Assembly (NCBI GenBank): GCA_944322715.1
Contig: CALUPT010000003.1
Location: 62,001 to 126,000 of the forward strand
From: an uncultured Bacteroidales bacterium
Lineage (GTDB): Bacteria; Bacteroidota; Bacteroidia; Bacteroidales; UBA932
Direction of reading: 5' to 3'
DNA: 64,000 nt
This document shows, in pieces, positions 28,816 to 37,913 of this stretch. A program made the translations under genes and the position numbers. Every line of letters starts with the position of its first letter. Position 1 is the stretch's first letter. Below the pieces are notes generated by a model. It had not been told where the DNA came from. It did not search any database and saw only the letters and a list, made by a program, of their open reading frames with translations.

Positions 28816-30429
28816 ATGAAAAAGATAATATATATCGTATCGGCTCTGGCCCTGATGGCAGGAAGTTCATCCTGCGTGGGCTCTTTGGACCAGTATCCGC
28901 ATTCGACATCGACCTCAAATGATGTCTACACCTCCGCCGATGGATACCGCCAGGTATTGAGCGGAATCTACGCCGCATTCATCCAGAGGATAAGCAGCGT
29001 GTCCTCCGAGGCCCGCAGCCAGAACTACCTGAGGACACTGACAATGTTCCAGGACTGCTCCACCGACTCATGCGACCCTATCTGGCTTGCAGGAGAGACC
29101 CTCACGGATGTGAACGGGCTGTCATGGACGGCCAGCAACCCGTGGTGCTCCGCCATGTACTACCATATCTACAATATCGTGGCGATGTGCAACGACTTCA
29201 TAAGCAATGCCGGCAACGAGGAGCTGCTTTCACGGCTGAGCGAAAGCGACAGGGAGACAGTGGCGGAACTCAAGTCGGAGGCACGCTTCCTCAGGGCGTA
29301 CGCATACTCGCACGCGATAGACTTCTACAACAGGATGCCTTTTGTTACCGAAGCCGACGGCGTGGGTTCCTATATCCCGAAGACATACGACAGGAGCCAG
29401 ATGTTCGGCTTCCTTGTTCAGGAATTGTCTGAAATAGCGGAAACCCTCGATGTCACGAACTACGGCCATGCCACGAGAGGGGCTGCATACGCCCTGCTTG
29501 CGAGGATATATCTCAACGGCGAGACATGGACGGGCACCCGGTACTATACGGAATGCATCAGCGCATGCAAGGAAGTCCTGAAAGACGGATACGTGCTCGA
29601 GAATGACTACGGCAGGCTGTTCAACGGGGACAACCACCTCAGGGCAATGGGAGGCAGCGAAATCATATTCGCCTTCGCTTGCGACGGGACAAAGACCACG
29701 ACATGGGATGCCACGACGTTCCTCGTCTGCGGACAGGTGCTGGACGGCTATGCCGATGCGGAGGATGTCTATGGCAATGACGGGGCCAATGCCTGGAACA
29801 ACCTCCGCGCCCGTCCCCAGCTTGTCGACGTTTTCGAATACGGTGACCGCAGAAACCTGACTGTCGGCATAGACCGCGAGGACAACGATGACGGGACATA
29901 CACAGAAACGGAAAGGAGCAAGGACATAACCGCCCACGATGATGCATCGACAGGATACCGTATCCGCAAATGGACAAATGTGACCGATGCCGGAGAGGCT
30001 GCCAGCTTCTGCGGAGAAGGCGGCGGGGCCAATACCGACTTCCCTGTATTCAGGCTTGCGGATGTCTATCTGATGATAGGCGAAGCCTGTCTCCGTGGAG
30101 GAGAAGGCGTCACGAGGTCCGAAGCCCTCGGATATGTCAATGATGTCAGGAAAAGGGCCTTCGGATCGGATTCCGGGAATATCGGGGATGGGGATTTCAC
30201 CCTTGACTTCCTCTGCGATGAAAGGCTCCGGGAATTCTATCTGGAATGTATCCGCCGCACAGACCTGATAAGGTTCGGCAAATATACCTCCGGGTACAGC
30301 TGGCAGTGGAAAGCCAATGTCAGCGAAGGAGCGGATGTGGACAGCAGATTCCGTTTCCTCGCCATTCCGGAGGCCGAATATTCAGTAAACCCTGAGACAC
30401 AGGCAATAAACAATGAACTCGGATTCTGA
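28816..30429 (+). CDS. SusD/RagB-like surface glycan-binding lipoprotein (galactan locus)
   Basis: Outer-membrane lipoprotein that caps the SusC barrel and binds the glycan; 537 residues. Signal peptide ends in GSSSC with the lipid cysteine at about residue 20. SusD features include the helical TPR-like body (LKSEARFLRAYAYSHAIDFY, ARGAAYALLARIYL) and the C-terminal FLCDERLREFYLECIRRTDLIRFGKY segment typical of the family. It lies 11 bases after susC and 55 bases before the SusE/F-like gene. No frame damage is seen here, so the operon downstream of the frameshift is intact. Confidence 0.95.
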   Translation: MKKIIYIVSALALMAGSSSCVGSLDQYPHSTSTSNDVYTSADGYRQVLSGIYAAFIQRISSVSSEARSQNYLRTLTMFQDCSTDSCDPIWLAGETLTDVNGLSWTASNPWCSAMYYHIYNIVAMCNDFISNAGNEELLSRLSESDRETVAELKSEARFLRAYAYSHAIDFYNRMPFVTEADGVGSYIPKTYDRSQMFGFLVQELSEIAETLDVTNYGHATRGAAYALLARIYLNGETWTGTRYYTECISACKEVLKDGYVLENDYGRLFNGDNHLRAMGGSEIIFAFACDGTKTTTWDATTFLVCGQVLDGYADAEDVYGNDGANAWNNLRARPQLVDVFEYGDRRNLTVGIDREDNDDGTYTETERSKDITAHDDASTGYRIRKWTNVTDAGEAASFCGEGGGANTDFPVFRLADVYLMIGEACLRGGEGVTRSEALGYVNDVRKRAFGSDSGNIGDGDFTLDFLCDERLREFYLECIRRTDLIRFGKYTSGYSWQWKANVSEGADVDSRFRFLAIPEAEYSVNPETQAINNELGF

Positions 30430-30484
30430 TACGGTCTGCATCGGATCAGTAACGTGACCTGACAATCAAAAAAGGAACAATACA

Positions 30485-32908
30485 ATGAAAAGAACGATAT
30501 ATGCAATAATGGCCGTCATTTCCCTGCTTGCAGCCTCCTGCGCCAAGGATGGGGACATGCTGACTGCGATCATGACGGGAGACGGCACACAGATAGGAAG
30601 CACGGATGACGACATCGTCCTTAACAAGGATCTGCCGGCATCCCTCGCCCTCACCATCTGGTGGGACGAACTCGGAAACGCCACGCTCAGCGACCCGGAC
30701 GCCCAGTTCGCAGACAATTTCGTGGTCAACGCGATACAGTTCTCGGCGACCGGAGATTTCGCGGAAACCGTCGAGACTGTCGTGGACAACGGCGCCAGTT
30801 CCATCCAGTTCACCACCTCGAGACTCAACAGCATACTGACACAGTTAGGCTTCGAAAGCGGAAAGGCTTCGCCTCTTTACATACGGATGAGGACATCCCT
30901 CGGCACCGGTTCAGGGGCGGAAGAGATCCTCGGGGAACCTCTCCGCATCACTGTCACGCCATACTTCATCGACATGAGCTTCATAACCCTCGCCGGGACA
31001 AAGGATGACAGGAAATGTACCATCCCTGCCACCGAGGAAGAGGGCTCGTATGCCGGATTTGTCAGCGTGCCGCATACCTGGTGGAACTTCCGTTTCGTGG
31101 AAGGGGATGACACCGTATACGGAGGAGCGCATCAGGGAGAAACTGCAATCACATACGTTCTCTCTACCGCAAACGACATGTGGGAGTGCTGGTTCCCTGA
31201 AGGGGAAACCGGAAGCACTGCACACGACTGCTACCATGTCACCATGGACAGGGAGGAGATGGAATGGTCTGCCCTGATACTCCGGAAAATCACGATGACC
31301 GTGGGCACAGAGGCTCTCGAGATGGAGTTTGTTCCGGGCAAGACCGCATGGACATGCGTATTCACTACAGAGCAGGACAATGCGGCAATACAGTTGGATG
31401 GTGAAGGCTCTCAGTACGACAGGGAGACCACCAACGAGAGTCCGGTAACCACAGACCTTTCATTTACAGCCTCTTCCGACAATTCACTGGCCATCGGCAA
31501 TGCCGGAGCCGCGACAGGCATCTCTGTCGCCCGGGCGGGACAATATACCCTAATACTTTATCTTGCCGACATGGAATGGGAACTCGCCGAGGGCGAAGTG
31601 GACATAGATGATGAGGAAGAAGACCCTGTGGAATGGCCGGAAGACCCGGACTATACGGTGGCGACATCCGATTTCCTCTATCTGTATAACCTTGACGGGA
31701 ACACCCCATCGAGCGTAGCCGGCAGGCTCGGCAGGACATCAGACGGAGTATATGAAGGCTTCCAGTACCTCGGCAGCTGGCAGAACTTCAAGTTGGGGGA
31801 CAATGAAAACCCGGCATCAGCCAAAATCTATGGTTCCGTACCATCCGATGCACTCCAGGGCGCTCTCTACAGGCTGTACTGCGGAGAGGACATGTTCAAT
31901 ATCTGGTATGACAGCGGGGAAGCAGCCTGTCTGTATCTCACTGTCGACATGAACGGGAGAAGCTGGAGCAGCACCGTAATTTCTTCGATAAGCCTTGTCG
32001 GTGACTTCAATGACTGGGATGCCTCCGCTGATGTGCTCGCATTCGACCCTGACAGCAGGACCTGGTCGGCTGTAGTGACTCCGGGATCATGGGGAGAATA
32101 CGGCATCCAGTTCTACATCAACGGCAGTTGGGAATGGAAATACTCGCCGGATGACAACGGAAAACTCGTCCGGGCAGAAAACGCTGCCATACCAGAGACA
32201 TCTGTCGAGGAAGGCAAGTCTTATACCGTCACCATCGACCTGAACGACCCTGAAAACATGACCTATACCATCGAGGAATACAAGGAAGGGACAGAACCTG
32301 AATATAATGAATTCTTCTATATGTTCTACACATGGGATGGTGGTATCGACCAGTTGCGACTTGCATCCGTACTTCAGTCTCCGGAACAGGATGGAATCTA
32401 TACAGGGTTCTTCTCCACCGGGAATGCATGGCAGACAGACGGATACAATAATCCATACACCAAGTTTACATTCGGTACGACAACCGCCATCAACGGAACG
32501 ACAAAATACGGTCTCGACAACAACTCGACACTCGTGGAGAACGGAGGGTCAAACGGATGGACCACTGAACTCGGCCTATTCCGGTTCACCGTCAGCCTTG
32601 TGGATAATACCGTATCGCAGACATACCTCGGATCCCCATCCGTATACAATACGACCTCAGGATATTCAAATACAATGTCATTCGACGATGTAACCGATTA
32701 TGTCTGGGAAGCCACATGCACCTTCAATGCCGGAGATTCATTCCGGATAACTGCCGGGGAAGGGGAAAATGTCCATGACTTCGGAGGTGAGGACGGAGTG
32801 CTTGCCGAAGGAGGCAATGCCATAACCGTCACCGATGCCGGGACATATCTCGTACAGGTCGACCTGGGCAATGCCTCGCATCTGACCTACACAATGACCA
32901 AACAATAA
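30485..32908 (+). CDS. SusE/SusF-like multidomain surface glycan-binding lipoprotein
   Basis: 807 residues with a lipoprotein signal (MKRTIYAIMAVISLLAASC, Cys 19). The N-terminal segment (IVLNKDLPASLALTIWWDEL) resembles the SusE N-terminal immunoglobulin-like domain. It is followed by repeated beta-sandwich modules with the pattern of SusE/F starch-binding-like domains (SLVGDFNDWDASADVLAFDP, WGEYGIQFYINGSW). No catalytic motif is visible. Its position between susD and the GH53 gene matches the surface-binding protein of known galactan loci. Role inferred: capture of galactan at the cell surface. Confidence 0.82.
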   Translation: MKRTIYAIMAVISLLAASCAKDGDMLTAIMTGDGTQIGSTDDDIVLNKDLPASLALTIWWDELGNATLSDPDAQFADNFVVNAIQFSATGDFAETVETVVDNGASSIQFTTSRLNSILTQLGFESGKASPLYIRMRTSLGTGSGAEEILGEPLRITVTPYFIDMSFITLAGTKDDRKCTIPATEEEGSYAGFVSVPHTWWNFRFVEGDDTVYGGAHQGETAITYVLSTANDMWECWFPEGETGSTAHDCYHVTMDREEMEWSALILRKITMTVGTEALEMEFVPGKTAWTCVFTTEQDNAAIQLDGEGSQYDRETTNESPVTTDLSFTASSDNSLAIGNAGAATGISVARAGQYTLILYLADMEWELAEGEVDIDDEEEDPVEWPEDPDYTVATSDFLYLYNLDGNTPSSVAGRLGRTSDGVYEGFQYLGSWQNFKLGDNENPASAKIYGSVPSDALQGALYRLYCGEDMFNIWYDSGEAACLYLTVDMNGRSWSSTVISSISLVGDFNDWDASADVLAFDPDSRTWSAVVTPGSWGEYGIQFYINGSWEWKYSPDDNGKLVRAENAAIPETSVEEGKSYTVTIDLNDPENMTYTIEEYKEGTEPEYNEFFYMFYTWDGGIDQLRLASVLQSPEQDGIYTGFFSTGNAWQTDGYNNPYTKFTFGTTTAINGTTKYGLDNNSTLVENGGSNGWTTELGLFRFTVSLVDNTVSQTYLGSPSVYNTTSGYSNTMSFDDVTDYVWEATCTFNAGDSFRITAGEGENVHDFGGEDGVLAEGGNAITVTDAGTYLVQVDLGNASHLTYTMTKQ

Positions 32909-32933
32909 CGCCACATACAAAAGGAAAGAATAT

Positions 32934-34043
32934 ATGAAACCGAATAAAACATACAGTATGTTAATGTCTATACTTGCCGCAGCGGCGATTTCCACCGGCT
33001 GCACCGCGGAACCCAACCCCACATATACGCCTCCTGCAGAAAAAGAGCCGGTAACAGTCAGCACCGGATTTGCCCTCGGGGCAGACATCAGCTGGGTCAC
33101 CGAACTCGAATCCGAAGGCGAAGTCTTCTACAATGCAGACGGGGACAACATGGAATGCACGGCCCTGATGAAAGAGATCGGAATGAACGCCATCCGTCTG
33201 CGGGTATGGGTCAATCCGGAAGAAGGCTGGTCTTCCGCATCGGATGTACTTGCAAAGGCGCTCAGAGCCCAAAAGTTGGGAATGAGGATAATGATAGATT
33301 TCCATTATAGCGACACATGGGCCGACCCGGGCAAACAGGTCATCCCTGCCGCCTGGATAGACTTTGCGGCCGACAACGGGAAACTTGCGGAAGCCGTTTC
33401 AGACCATACCACGGAAGTCCTCACTCTGCTGAAAGACAACGGCATCGATGTGACATGGGTGCAGGTGGGCAACGAGACCACCAACGGCATGCTCTACACT
33501 TCAGGCTCTGACGGTAACGACGGCTGGATCGATTTTGAAAACGGCGGCGGAAGCGTATGGGATCACCCTGAAAACTACGCCGCACTGACAGAAGCAGGCT
33601 GCAAGGCTGTGAAAGCCGTATATCCTGATGCCAGGACCATTGTCCACGTGGACCAGGGGCACAACATAGACAGAGGGGCCGGCGTGTTCCGGGCTCTGGA
33701 GGACAACGGTGTGGACTATGACATCATCGGACTTTCCCTCTATCCTAACGGAGCCGCAGGACGCATAGGGGAATGCATAGACAACATAACCGCCCTGAAT
33801 GAACAATACGGACGGGATATAATGATATGCGAAGTCGGGATGGCGTACGATGATCCCGATGCGGCATACACCCAGCTCAAGGAACTGATTGCCGGAGCAA
33901 AGAAGAGCGGACACTGCCTCGGGGTATTCTACTGGGAGCCGGAAGCCCCGGCAGGATATAACGGAGGCTACAATATGGGAGCGTTCGAGAACGGGGCCCC
34001 GACCCGGGCCCTCGATGCCTTCACCGAAGCCGCCGCAGAATAA
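32934..34043 (+). CDS. GH53 arabinogalactan endo-beta-1,4-galactanase
   Basis: Endo-acting hydrolase that cuts beta-1,4-galactan into oligosaccharides; 369 residues. Lipoprotein signal with the cysteine in STGC (about residue 22) suggests a surface enzyme. GH53 landmarks: GADISWVTELE near the start of the barrel, NAIRLRVWVNP, DFHYSDTWADPGKQ, acid/base Glu in VQVGNET (about residue 181) and nucleophile Glu in ICEVGMAYDDP (about residue 300). Length is typical. It follows the SusE/F-like gene by 25 bases and precedes the GH2 gene, a canonical galactan-degradation order. Confidence 0.95.
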   Translation: MKPNKTYSMLMSILAAAAISTGCTAEPNPTYTPPAEKEPVTVSTGFALGADISWVTELESEGEVFYNADGDNMECTALMKEIGMNAIRLRVWVNPEEGWSSASDVLAKALRAQKLGMRIMIDFHYSDTWADPGKQVIPAAWIDFAADNGKLAEAVSDHTTEVLTLLKDNGIDVTWVQVGNETTNGMLYTSGSDGNDGWIDFENGGGSVWDHPENYAALTEAGCKAVKAVYPDARTIVHVDQGHNIDRGAGVFRALEDNGVDYDIIGLSLYPNGAAGRIGECIDNITALNEQYGRDIMICEVGMAYDDPDAAYTQLKELIAGAKKSGHCLGVFYWEPEAPAGYNGGYNMGAFENGAPTRALDAFTEAAAE

Positions 34044-34070
34044 CCCGTCTGACATCCCGAATGCAACAAT

Positions 34071-34130
34071 GTCATCCTGAGCGAAGCCCAAAGACCATTA
34101 AAAATGTCATCCTGAGCGAAGCGAAGGATC
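34071..34130 (+). repeat. Two direct copies of a dispersed intergenic repeat
   Basis: GTCATCCTGAGCGAAGC occurs at 34071-34087 and 34106-34122, a period of 35 bases. The second copy extends to GCGAAGGATC. They fill most of the gap between the GH53 and GH2 genes. Related sequence appears at 7645-7684 and 36986-37138. Confidence 0.8.
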
Positions 34131-34152
34131 CGATACACAAAACCGACAGACA

Positions 34153-36837
34153 ATGACAAACAAGAAACTTGCAATAATCACCATCCTGCTGTCATCCCTG
34201 CCTGCCGCCGGGCAGGGATACGGCGGATCCGGACTCCGGAACATACCCGCGGACGACTCCCGCACCTTGCAGGGCGGGGTCAGGTCAGAACAGCTGCTGA
34301 CGGAATGGGAGTTCCGCCGCGACCACAATACGGATGCCGCCGATGGCTGGGAAAAGGTCGCAATACCGCACGACTGGGCCATCTACGGTCCGTTCGACAG
34401 GAACAACGACCTCCAGGAAGTGGCTGTCATCCAGAACGGAGAGGAAGTCCCGACAGTCAAGACCGGACGTTCAGGCGGCCTCCCGTATATGGGCAAGGGA
34501 TGCTACAGAAGATCCGTGGAAATATCTGGAGATGCGCTTGCGGACAGCTGCCGGTATATCCTGCTGTTCGATGGTGCAATGAGCGAGGCCCGTGTGCTGG
34601 TGAACGGCAATGAAGTCTGTTTCTGGCCATACGGCTACAACTCATTCCACTGCGACATAACCGATGCCGTACATCCGGGAAAGAACAGGATTGACGTCCT
34701 GCTCGAAAACAGGCCCCAGTCATCCAGATGGTATCCGGGAGCAGGACTGTACCGCAAGGTCAGGCTGCTGCAGGTCCCTGCAGTCCATATACCGGTATGG
34801 GGTACATACATCACCACTCCGTATGTCGGGAAGGACTACGCCTGTGTCAGCGTGAAGACAGAAGTGGAAGGGCTCGAGCCGGGCAGCACCGTGACGGTCA
34901 GGACGACCTTGCGGGATGCGGATGGCACCGCTGTGGCGACCTCCACCGATACCGGACCGGTCCTTGAGGGAATGCCGTTCGAACAGCAGCTGACAGTGGA
35001 CAACCCAGACCTGTGGTCTCCGGAATCCCCGGCACTCTACACCGCACACACCGAAATCCTGACCGGAGGGCGCATCGAAACAGACTGGAGCGGAAGACAC
35101 AGGATCACCGTGACGGACGGAACCGATCTGCGGGACAGTGTCACCACGACGTTCGGTATCCGCAGCATAGAAATCCGCCCCGGCAAGGGATTCTTCTTCA
35201 ACGGGGAATGCCGCAAGTTCAAGGGCGTATGCCTGCACCACGACCTGGGACCGCTCGGCGCGGCTGTGAACACCTCGGCAATAAGGCACCAGCTGACAAT
35301 GCTCAAGGATATGGGCTGCGATGCCATCCGCACATCCCACAACATGCCGGCAGAGGAGCTCGTTCAGCTGTGCGATGAAATGGGCATTATGCTGATGGCG
35401 GAGACATTCGACGAATGGGACGTTGCCAAATGCGAAAACGGCTACCACAGGTTCTTCGATGAATGGGCGGAAAAGGATGTCGTGAACCTCATCCGTCATT
35501 TCCGAAACAGCCCCTCTGTCGTCATGTGGAGCATAGGCAACGAAGTCCCTTCACAATGGACAGAAGGAGGGTACAGAACCGCTGCCTTTCTCCAGAACAT
35601 CTGCCACAGGGAAGATCCGACAAGACCCGTGACATGCGGGATGGACCAGTTCGATGCCGTCCTCGGCAACGGGTTTGCCGCCAGGCTGGACGTTGCCGGA
35701 TTCAACTACAAGGTCGGAAGATATACCGAAGCATTCCGGCTGCTGCCGCAAGGGCTGATACTCGGAGCCGAGACGGCCTCCACGGTAAGTTCGAGAGGGA
35801 CATACCATTTCCCCGTAACCGTCGGATATGACAGGCTCCATCCCGACCACCAGTCATCCTCGTATGATGTGGAATTCTGCTCCTGGTCCAACATCCCGGA
35901 TGATGACTTCGCTGCGGATGAGGACTACGGCTGGGTGATGGGACAGTTTATGTGGACTGGATTCGACTATCTCGGAGAGCCATCCCCATACGACACGGAT
36001 GCCTGGCCCAACCACTCATCGATGTTCGGGGCGATAGACCTTGCCTCCATTCCGAAAGACAGGTTCTGGCTCTACAGAAGCATCTGGAACACGGAATCCC
36101 CTACCCTCCATATTCTCCCTCACTGGAACTGGGAGGGACGCGAAGGGGAGACCACTCCTGTGTTTGTCTACACTTCATATCCCGAGGCCGAACTCTTTGT
36201 CAACGGGGTGAGCCAGGGACGGAAATCGCGGATTATCGGAGCGGATGCCGCCCGGGAGCACGGCTCGTTCGGAATACGGAGCAACGGGGAGGGAGGAGAG
36301 AATGCCTGGACAGTGATGGAACGGTTCCGTCTGATGTGGAATGATGTGGCATACCAGCCGGGGGAACTCAAGGTCGTGGCGTACAATGCCGACGGGGATG
36401 CCATCGCAGAGAAAGTCATCCGCACCGCCGGCAAGGCGCACTCGCTGAGAATAGAGGCCGACAGGTGGAACAGCCGCGCCGGTGACATCTCCGGGACGGA
36501 AGACATTTCCCATCCGGCAAATGAATCCGTACGCACAGAAATGTCAGATCCGGAACTGATATACCTGAACGTAAGCGTGACTGACAAGGGCGGAAATCCG
36601 GTGCCGACAGACTGCCGTCAGGTCAGGGTCAAGGTGGAAGGAGCCGGCCGGTTCAAGGCGATAGCCAACGGAGACCCTACCTGTCTGGAAGCGTTCCACC
36701 TGCCGCAGATGCATCTTTTCAACGGACAGCTGACAGTCATCGTGGCTAAAGACAGCCTCTGCCCTCCGGACAGCCCGATCACCGTAACTGTCACCGCACC
36801 TGGTCTGCGCAAGGCCACTGCCGTCATCACCGACTGA
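34153..36837 (+). CDS. GH2 beta-galactosidase
   Basis: Exo-acting beta-galactosidase; 894 residues with a signal peptide and no lipobox, so probably periplasmic. Domains in order: sugar-binding jelly roll (about 40-220, GCYRRSVEISGDALADS), immunoglobulin-like domain, TIM barrel with acid/base Glu in SIGNEVPSQW (about residue 464) and nucleophile Glu in LGAETAST (about residue 540), then a C-terminal GH2-associated domain (ELFVNGVSQGRKSR). It would trim galacto-oligosaccharides imported by SusCD. It is the last gene of the operon; a strong terminator follows 26 bases after the stop. Confidence 0.94.
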   Translation: MTNKKLAIITILLSSLPAAGQGYGGSGLRNIPADDSRTLQGGVRSEQLLTEWEFRRDHNTDAADGWEKVAIPHDWAIYGPFDRNNDLQEVAVIQNGEEVPTVKTGRSGGLPYMGKGCYRRSVEISGDALADSCRYILLFDGAMSEARVLVNGNEVCFWPYGYNSFHCDITDAVHPGKNRIDVLLENRPQSSRWYPGAGLYRKVRLLQVPAVHIPVWGTYITTPYVGKDYACVSVKTEVEGLEPGSTVTVRTTLRDADGTAVATSTDTGPVLEGMPFEQQLTVDNPDLWSPESPALYTAHTEILTGGRIETDWSGRHRITVTDGTDLRDSVTTTFGIRSIEIRPGKGFFFNGECRKFKGVCLHHDLGPLGAAVNTSAIRHQLTMLKDMGCDAIRTSHNMPAEELVQLCDEMGIMLMAETFDEWDVAKCENGYHRFFDEWAEKDVVNLIRHFRNSPSVVMWSIGNEVPSQWTEGGYRTAAFLQNICHREDPTRPVTCGMDQFDAVLGNGFAARLDVAGFNYKVGRYTEAFRLLPQGLILGAETASTVSSRGTYHFPVTVGYDRLHPDHQSSSYDVEFCSWSNIPDDDFAADEDYGWVMGQFMWTGFDYLGEPSPYDTDAWPNHSSMFGAIDLASIPKDRFWLYRSIWNTESPTLHILPHWNWEGREGETTPVFVYTSYPEAELFVNGVSQGRKSRIIGADAAREHGSFGIRSNGEGGENAWTVMERFRLMWNDVAYQPGELKVVAYNADGDAIAEKVIRTAGKAHSLRIEADRWNSRAGDISGTEDISHPANESVRTEMSDPELIYLNVSVTDKGGNPVPTDCRQVRVKVEGAGRFKAIANGDPTCLEAFHLPQMHLFNGQLTVIVAKDSLCPPDSPITVTVTAPGLRKATAVITD

Positions 36838-36862
36838 AACTTAACCTACACCATATTAATGC

Positions 36863-36897
36863 GGGGGTGACTCAAAAGTGAAAGTCATCCCCTTTTT
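36863..36897 (+). terminator. Intrinsic terminator of the galactan operon
   Basis: GGGGGTGACT pairs with AGTCATCCCC (one G-T pair) across a 10-base loop, followed by TTTTT. Confidence 0.85.
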
Positions 36898-36985
36898 CCT
36901 TGTTTTTCCGTGAGGTCAACCTCAGTTCCTCTTTTGAATATTCGATTCTCAGAGAGTTATCAAACCTTTTGAGGCAAGTTCCTTT

Positions 36986-37138
36986 TGTCTTCCTGAACGG
37001 AGTCTCCCCTTTGTCATCCTGAACGGAGCCGCAGGCGGAGTGAAGGGTCTGGAGCACCAGATTCTTCGCTGACGAATGACAGTGTACCAGCAGGGGACCG
37101 CCCTTCTTCTCCAGATTCTTCGCTGCGCTCAGAATGAC
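36986..37138. repeat. Cluster of dispersed intergenic repeats
   Basis: The 306-base gene-free stretch 36838-37143 holds the operon terminator and this cluster. GTCATCCTGAACGGAGCCGC begins at 37013, with a degenerate copy (gtcttcctgaacggagtc) near 36987. Reverse-orientation partners are ATTCTTCGCTGACGAATGAC near 37061 and ATTCTTCGCTGCGCTCAGAA at about 37115. Forward and reverse copies could pair as hairpins. No coding potential is supported. Confidence 0.7.
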
Positions 37139-37143
37139 AGAGA

Positions 37144-37728
37144 TCAGCGGATGCTGAATTCGCAGCCGCAGTACTGCTGGTTGTAGAAACCGTATTCCCG
37201 TATTATCTGGCCGCGGCGTTCCTGGAGTCCACCCTTGCGCCAGTTCCGGTCCCACCAAAGCACTGACGGATGTCTGGACACAGCCCAGCGTCCGGCTTCA
37301 TTTATCTGGTCAAGACTCTTCCATCTGGATGATGCAAGGGTGGTTGTCAGGACCCTGAAGCCATGTTCCTCCGCATACCTTGCAGCCCTCTCCAGCCTGA
37401 ACCTGAAGCACTGCAGACAGCGGCCTCCCCTTTCGGGTTCCCCTTCAAGACCGCGGACCGCCTCCAACCATTCCGCGTGGTCATAATCGGCATCCACAAT
37501 ATCGAGACCGAGGGACTCTGCATATCTCGAACATTCGTTCTTTCTGATCAGATATTCTTCCTCGGGATAGATGTTGGGGTTGCAGTAATATACCGTGGGC
37601 GTGATGCCGCTGCGCATCAGACATTCTATGATGGCCGAACTGCACGGGGCGCAGCAGGTATGCAGAAGCACCCTGTCCGCTCCTTCCGGAGCCGTCACGA
37701 TATACTCACCATCATTTTTCTTTCCCAT
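37144..37728 (-). CDS. queH: Epoxyqueuosine reductase QueH (DUF208)
   Basis: Reduces epoxyqueuosine to queuosine in tRNA, the last step of the queuosine pathway; 194 residues. Conserved cysteine pairs that hold the iron-sulfur/iron site are seen in LHTCCAPCSS, GGRCLQCFRFRLERAA and QQYCGCEFS at the C-terminus, the pattern of the QueH family (not the larger QueG). Start at the ATG 37728; the gene stands alone on the minus strand, with the repeat cluster 3' of it. Confidence 0.9.
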   Translation of the reverse strand: MGKKNDGEYIVTAPEGADRVLLHTCCAPCSSAIIECLMRSGITPTVYYCNPNIYPEEEYLIRKNECSRYAESLGLDIVDADYDHAEWLEAVRGLEGEPERGGRCLQCFRFRLERAARYAEEHGFRVLTTTLASSRWKSLDQINEAGRWAVSRHPSVLWWDRNWRKGGLQERRGQIIREYGFYNQQYCGCEFSIR

Positions 37729-37831
37729 GACCGTTTGGCAAAACTTTGTAAAAATAAAGAAAATACTTCAGACGTTGTTTTAATTTTTAAAAAATTCAAA
37801 ACAACTTCTTAATACCGAAACTTTTTATGGC

Positions 37832-37839
37832 TACCTTTG
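37832..37839 (+). promoter_or_regulatory. -7 box for the NhaC-type antiporter gene
   Basis: TACCTTTG, 74 bases before the start codon. A matching -33 box is not convincing. Confidence 0.45.
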
Positions 37840-37913
37840 CACGGCAGGTTGCAGACCGGATATCCGGACAGCGCCCAATCTGACACCCATCATGACAAAG
37901 GGAAACCGGAACT

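Noticed and set aside
34071..34130. Terminator or attenuator between GH53 and GH2
   Set aside because: The two copies are direct, not inverted, and no T-run follows; treated as dispersed repeats.
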